From Cristatella mucedo (Eukaryota > Bryozoa > Phylactolaemata > Cristatellidae), in NCBI GenBank assembly GCA_009760855.2, contig WPIO01000019.1, positions 2,188,501 through 2,252,500 of the forward strand: a stretch of 64,000 nt of DNA, read 5' to 3'. Within the stretch, counting starts at the first letter, position 1. Each line of letters starts with the position of its first letter. Made by a program: the position numbers and the translations under genes. Below are positions 58,086 to 64,000 of the stretch, piece after piece. The notes below the pieces were generated by a model, which ran no database searches, was not told where the DNA came from, and saw only the letters and a list, made by a program, of their open reading frames with translations.

Positions 58086-59571
58086 TGGCCAAATTGAATA
58101 CATTGAGCACATTTTTTAACGAACGAGGCATTTGAAGCATAAGCTGTAGCTGGGCAAACGTTCTTTAACCACGAGCTCAACAGAGGAGCCGGAATATGAA
58201 TTGTGTTTATTGAGCTGGAATAGAAATAAGGTCGGATGGTGAAGAACTTCTGCGGCTTACCCTCCTTATTATCACCATTTCTCGAAAATTTTCCTCAGCG
58301 AATGGCAATTTTTTACTTAACGGATATAGTAGCCAGTCGGAAGTGTTATCGAGGCATGAAACTGTGAGTCTGAAGAAGGAAGCGAGCTCGAAAAGCCTTG
58401 CTGCGGGCACGCCTCTATCAGTATGACATTTTTTCGTCGTACTTTAATCATAGTAAAGTCGATTCCAGGAACTCAGCAAGTAGCACGCTCATCACTCCTT
58501 CGAAAGTAACTATGTTCAATACTATTTGAGTTGGACAGCAGCAGTAGCAAATCGCTGATACAATTATAGTAAGCAGAGAAAATCTAGCGCTTCGACTGCC
58601 ATCGACAAATACCGTACTATTTTGTTCTGACATTGAAGTACAGTAGCAAGGGAGCTGTAAAAAGCACCTGGGTGCGATGAATTCCTCAGAGTTAAAGTAT
58701 TAATCATCACGAAACCCGCTTGCTCAACGCTGACCGTGCGGCCAGAGATAGTCCAGCCTGACCACATGCCGAGAGATTCCATTTGATCAATCGCCGTAAG
58801 CCCTAAGGAATTCGTGAGAGGCCTTACCCTATTGACCCTTTGCAACTTGCAGGAGGGTCTTGCTAAAGGTCAGGTGTTCAATCAGCTGGCTCTGGCAACG
58901 AGAGACATCGTCGGTGCCGAAGGCTTGCCAATGAGAACCAGACTCTCGTAGCTCATTCAGGAAGACTGCCACGGGCCAGAGGCCAGAGAAGGTTCACATT
59001 CATAATCGGCATAGTTGCACATACTTCCTCAGATATTCATCACTACTTTGTCAGGATGTCTGTGTGCTGATACCGAGCATGGCGTCGTTTTTGGGGTGCG
59101 ATTAGGTAGTCCAGTGAGCACCATTAGTGGCTGGGAGGTGGCGCACTACTTTTCTGCTATTCGCGATATCAAAAGCCGTGGCAAGCAGACCGCCTGATGG
59201 GAGCCAGAGAAACTCAAACCCCATGCTGCCTGCTATGAAGTGTCTGATGCCCCTGAAAGTCTTTGCAGCAGCAGCTACCGTCGGCAGTAGCAGCAGCAGC
59301 AGCAGCAACCGTTTCTCCGTTAAGTTGATGCCCTCTGGCATGTGGCAACTAGTTCACTCACTAGAGCGAATCTAAGCTAGGCAAGGGGCAGGGGGTTAAC
59401 CGCTTTAAATTTATTTGAGCAGGCATACTTTGACTATGAGGGCAGCTGGATACTGAGTGGTAGAAACAAGGGATGAGCAGGGGGCACTGGCTCTCCCCCA
59501 GAGCTGGGCTAGGGAGTGGTGGGCAGAGAACTGGGTCAATGCCTCCTAAATCAACAGCTCCCGGGCTTTGT
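58086..59571. other. Intergenic, no gene seen
   Basis: No supported coding sequence. A short (AGC)n run occurs at about 59287-59309. Confidence 0.5.
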
Positions 59572-60065
59572 CGGCGACGAAATTATGTCCTTACTTCCAC
59601 TCGAAACCGCCGAGTGAGTATCGAGTAAGCAATAGTATTTCGCGTTTTAATGTTCCATTGCCTGCAGGCAACGCTACAACACAAATATAATTAATACATA
59701 TTAATATATAATCAATATATTAATTAATTACATAAATAATAAAAATATATAATATTATGTATGCAATGTATATACTATTAATATTAATATATATACATAT
59801 ATATTAATACATATTAATACATAACATACATTATGCAATGCAGAAACAATGGTAATGGTATTACCATTGTTTCTGCTATTTTTCATAGATTGCCAAGTGC
59901 CACATATAAATAACAAGATAGATTACAGATTATATATATATATATTATATATATATCATTACAGATTATAGATTACAAGAGCCACATAGATTTACTTGAC
60001 ATTTGTTTCGGTCGTCCCAACCCCTACGCACCGAAGGGCCGACAAAAATTCTGGCTCTGCCTCTG
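59572..60065 (+). mobile_element. Non-autonomous DNA-transposon family copy with AT-rich insert
   Basis: ACGAAATTATGTCCTTACTT and CGCCGAGTGAGTATCGAG align with the other copies. The end reads GGCTCTGCCTCTG. An AT-rich block (59685-59965) with a palindrome interrupts it. Confidence 0.45.
59840..59876. repeat. Palindrome, 17-bp arms with 3-nt loop
   Basis: GCAGAAACAATGGTAAT, loop GGT, exact reverse complement, inside an AT-rich block of TAATATA repeats. Confidence 0.9.
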
Positions 60066-62474
60066 TGGATAACACAACTACAGGGAGCTCGGCCATCATG
60101 AGAATTGAGGCCGCAGCTCGCCTGCCCGAAGACCCAGCTAGCTGAGGCGTTTTGTGCAGCAGCAATGACGCACTGCCTCTCCCCTGCCCCGCCCACCCTA
60201 CTCAATTTCCACCCACCTTCTCTGCACGAGAAGCAAGCCAGATGAAGCTTCCCTTGGCAGAACCCGGAAGAGTCGGCCACGACAAAGCTTACCCGAGAGC
60301 TGCAGAAGAACCAACACCAGCAGTTCTGGCCATTTCGGTTGCGTCTTTCTATGGTCTTGTCCTCGCTGTTGTTCGAAGCCCTGCCATAAGAGCCTGCCCT
60401 ACTGGTGAATTCTCTCCTAGTGATTCTGCTCGACCCGACCAATGGTATACCAGTTGACTCTTTGGATGAGAGCAGCCAGTGGAAAGTAATCTAAATCATT
60501 AAGGGCAACGACGAGTGAGCCATGACGCCGCCGCCGCCGTGGAATGTGTCTGTCTGGCTCCAAGTACCTGCTTTGACTCAGTTTTGCACAATCAACATTG
60601 ACATTAGTAGAACTAAGGTGGCTGGCTTGGCAATGCCCAACTGATGTCGCCTCGTTTATTGCTTGGGCTGTAAGACCCTTTTCTGGCTTCGTTTTGGATA
60701 TGATTACTCATATCCGCTGCCTCGGTCTGAGAGGTATGCTGTAAGGGAAATACAATCAGTGCTCCTGCTGGCTGGCGGCAGGCAGCAGTGAGCCACACGC
60801 AAACATGAGCTCAGTTTCCTGAGGGCAACCATAGTCCTTTCAGGCAACCCGGCAGCGTATGCGCTTGGGTCGAGCCAGCAGTTAGGTCACGCTCTGATAT
60901 TCTTTGGTGGGCCAGCAATTCACATTAATGGTACATTGTACTAGTACATTGAATGGATTCGGTGTTAATGTAGACTGTGGAAGAGCAAGCCGAGTGCACA
61001 GGAGATCGACCGATGGGGCATCTGGATATAGTTTTGTTTCAGCTCAGTGCATGGCGCCCATAGAGGGGCCCATAATGTATAGATGCCCCATCTGCACTCC
61101 TGCAGCTGCAGCTGCAGATGAGGGGGGGGAGGTATTACTGGCTCGAATGAATGCAAGTGCCTGGAGTATTGCTGCAGATTGGGTGGTGGCATAGACCGCT
61201 GCTGTAGGGCCACCATTGCTTCTGAGGTAATACGCTCGATCATTGCATGTCATAGGCTTTCCATTGCTGAGCAGCAGCATATCCTGTCAGAGCAACCTTG
61301 CAATGAGCATTCAAAGGCGATGAGATGCAGTGCATTCAGGGGCAGCTACACAAGCAGCAGACACTATCTACCGCTAGCGGCTGGATGCTCCCACTTCGAT
61401 TGAGTGAAATGTGGATAGGTAGGTTATGCAATGCTGTGAGCTTTCTGCTAGCTTTCCGCATAGAAACATTCGACTCATAAGCTGAATTCGGATTCATCGC
61501 GGTTCTTCTCATGGATGCCACACTCCACCAGGACAAATAGCTAATTCTGCTAATAGTTCTAGCCGGCCTTTCAGCCAATCCCAGTGAGAGTCACACTGGC
61601 TCTAGCTTGGCTACCACATCGGATGTCAATTGAAGCCAAGTTGTTCGTTACTCCCATGCATTCAGTGGTTGAGACAACGCTTACTGCTGCTCTGATTCTA
61701 GGGCGTCTTGCTCGTGCAGAAGGCCGAATAGCAAGGCTCTACACAACTTTGGCCAAGAGAAGCAGCTACCACATTGCTTGTGACTGTGGGACCGTGAGGT
61801 CAGATTATGCCATCTCCCGGGCGTGATCTCAGTAAGCTCTCTAAGGCAATGCTGCCTATGGGGCTCAGATTTAATGGCAGCAGATATTGTCTGCACGATT
61901 GTTAAGAATGCAGCTTTTGTGGAGGATTAAAATAAAGAGCTTTCTTTATGCTTATGTTATGGGGCAGAGGCTGTGTAGTGAGGAGAGCAGATCAGAGCAG
62001 AGCAGAAGCAGCAGCAGCAAAGTGTAACTCAGTGGACTGCATCAGTAGGCCCTGCACACATTTACGTGAGTGCAGCTGTTTGCCAAACAATGGATTCACA
62101 TGTTTGGGGCATATTTCATTGCTGTTTGAATTCAGCGACAGATGGATGTGCTTTTTACCATTTTTAAGCGCGTCTTGCTCTTTGGCTTAGCCGCCCTCCC
62201 TCCCTTAGGCTCATTGGCATGACTGTGGATGAGTTTACTTTGCTCTGTCCCACAGTCGTCTACCTGCTTAAAGGCAAGAATGGTTACGATCATTTCTACT
62301 TTTACAACTAATATCAAAATCAGGCACAGCCAAGTGTGGCAGCTCCGACAACAAAACCTAACCAGACTGCAGTACGAAATAGGTCATGGTGTCTCAGAGG
62401 TCACTCGAACCGTAGCCAACTATTTTGGTTTGCTTTTAGGCAAACAGAGCCAACTGAAGGCACACACTGAAGGA
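60066..62474. other. Intergenic, no gene seen
   Basis: Short open frames only, on both strands, without recognisable motifs. Confidence 0.5.
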
Positions 62475-63052
62475 ACCACTTCTCGCCGACCTGCACTGGT
62501 TACCAGTCAAGCAACGGATTGACTTCAAGGTTTTGTCGCTCACTTTTAGGTCTCTTCATTCTATGGCTCCAGCCTATCTTTCAGATATACTACCCCATCA
62601 GGCCAAGCATCGTACCACTCGCTTTTCGGAATCCAACAATCTAGAAATACCTCGTACAAACCTTAAATCCTTTGGAGACCGTGCATTTAGCTCGTATGCT
62701 CCCACAGCCTGGAACTCCCTCCCGACCTGCATCAGAACATCCCCTGACCTGACCACATTTAAAAGAAACTTAAAAACATACCTATCTAGGACAGCATTTA
62801 GTGGGTCCTTGTGATTCGTCCTCGATGTGCATATGCGTGCTGACACTGTTCATGCTGCCACTAACCACATTTGCATGCTGACCCAGTGCATGTAACCCCT
62901 AACCATGTTATTCATTTTGTTTGTTTTTCAAGCATGATTTTACTTACTATTCTATTGCGTATCACTTTGCAGCAAATGTAAAGCGCCTAGAAAGAGATTA
63001 AGTTCTCTGAGGGCGCTTTATCAAGTGCAATATTATTATTATTATTATTATT
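62475..63052 (+). mobile_element. L2 LINE fragment, young copy B
   Basis: Encodes PALVTSQATD-region RT C-terminus, then HSMAPAYLSDILPHQAKHRT, NLKSFGDRAFSSYAPTAWNS and a complete C-terminus, 3' UTR and ATT tail. It is nearly identical to copy A over 62617-63052. Confidence 0.95.
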
Positions 63053-63259
63053 ACCAAGCCCATTACGTAATAGTCTTCAGCTGTATGATGGCTTTAAGCC
63101 TGCCAAAAACCTTAGTACACTTTTGCAGCAGACGATTCTGCTAATTAGACAGAGAGTGGCCATGTCATGTCTAAACCCTGGTGCTATCCCTTTGCTCTTT
63201 TTATCCTGCTATTTGATGAACTGCTGCAGTAGAATAGGAGCAAGCAATTTTAAATTCGG

Positions 63260-63300
<41 letters not shown>

Positions 63301-64000
63301 GTATGTATACATATATGGCCCATTCGGTTATTTCATTATTGTGAGGGTCAAGCGAGCTGGTCGTATGACACTTGAGGACAGCAATTCAACTAAACATGCT
63401 TTCCAATCTCCAGAGAAGGATAAGTACATTACATGATAAGACGCCCATCCCCTAAGAGCGACTGCTAGAAATTATATGCAGGTACCACTAAAAAGTCGAA
63501 TGAGTTCCAGTAAACTACAAATTCCTCTGACTAAGGCCTATCTAACCCCGACTAGCTCAGACGCAGCAAACCATACTAATCACTGTATCAAGCCGTGCCA
63601 AAAAATAGTTTCGTTCACGTACACGAAAAAGAGGATTTCCAAATTAGGGGAAATTAAATGATAGTAGTAAACAAGGTTCTTAACAGGAAGATGCACTTAC
63701 AAACGGCAGCTAATCAATGTTGCGGTACCTGGTAGCAGGCCAGTATTGACTGCATAAAAGTATCTGTGTCTGCATATCGATGCATGCCGGATAGCATGAA
63801 TTAAAGCATTTTCCTTTCCAGCCAAATCTTGAAGTGGTAGGGTCTTTGATAACTGCTGAAAAAATGGGCAAAGTAAGGGACATTTCCACCTTGATTCAAA
63901 AGAAATTTGGGACCTACATTTGGCGGCCTATAACATTGTGTAGCATCCCAAGCAGATACATATTCCGAGCAGAGTGAATACAATATTGCTAAGAAGCAAT
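63053..64000. other. Intergenic, no gene seen
   Basis: Only a (TA)n microsatellite at 63262-63298 is evident. Confidence 0.5.
63262..63298. repeat. (TA)n microsatellite
   Basis: Uninterrupted TA run of about 37 bp. Confidence 0.98.

Noticed and set aside
1-64000. CRISPR array, bacterial operon, rRNA genes or integrated virus
   Set aside because: No regularly spaced direct repeats, ribosomal RNA or viral structural/replication genes were seen; splicing and LINE/SINE content show animal nuclear DNA.

Overview
The window reads as animal (metazoan) nuclear DNA. It has spliced genes with long introns, many 5'-truncated non-LTR retrotransposon fragments, tRNA-derived SINEs, DNA-transposon fossils and long microsatellites. 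Most six-frame open stretches are non-coding. The repeat types and the gene repertoire suggest an invertebrate, but the phylum cannot be fixed from this sequence alone.

The main gene is on the minus strand. It is a complete TESK-type protein kinase (LIMK/TESK family of actin-regulating kinases), assembled here from ten coding exons between 45266 (ATG) and 15443 (stop). All exon phases agree and give a 2889-nt CDS of 962 codons plus stop. The kinase domain is spread over exons 1-9. Exon 10 encodes a 478-residue low-complexity tail that ends in a short amphipathic helix and a PDZ-ligand-like C-terminus. Nine introns (97 nt to about 7 kb) hold most of the repeats. One of them, intron 7, has a GC-AG donor/acceptor pair.

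At the left edge, 1300-1429 on the minus strand looks like the first coding exon of a TRIC (TMEM38) intracellular cation channel whose other exons lie outside the window. It has a strong Kozak context, a good 5' splice site, and upstream a palindromic CRE (TGACGTCA), an ETS-like site and a GC-box array.

The rest is mobile-element debris. There are about 25 fragments of an L2-clade LINE (3' part of the reverse-transcriptase ORF plus a 3' tail ending in ATT repeats). One pair differs at about 3 sites over about 435 bp, so activity was recent. SINE family 1 (8 copies) ends in an L2-like tail. SINE family 2 (6 copies) has a near-consensus Pol III B box. A ZMYM/DUF4371-type hAT transposase fossil lies at 3003-4260, and a non-autonomous DNA-transposon family with CAGTGGCGGAGCC-like ends has four copies.

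Layout: 1-2100 TRIC exon and promoter; 2100-4260 hAT fossil; 4260-15440 gene-poor flank with two L2 copies and one GC-rich island at 8.9-9.25 kb; 15443-45266 TESK; 45.3-54.5 kb GC-rich, CpG-containing 5' flank with possible promoters but no firm gene; 54.5-64 kb repeat-bearing intergenic DNA.
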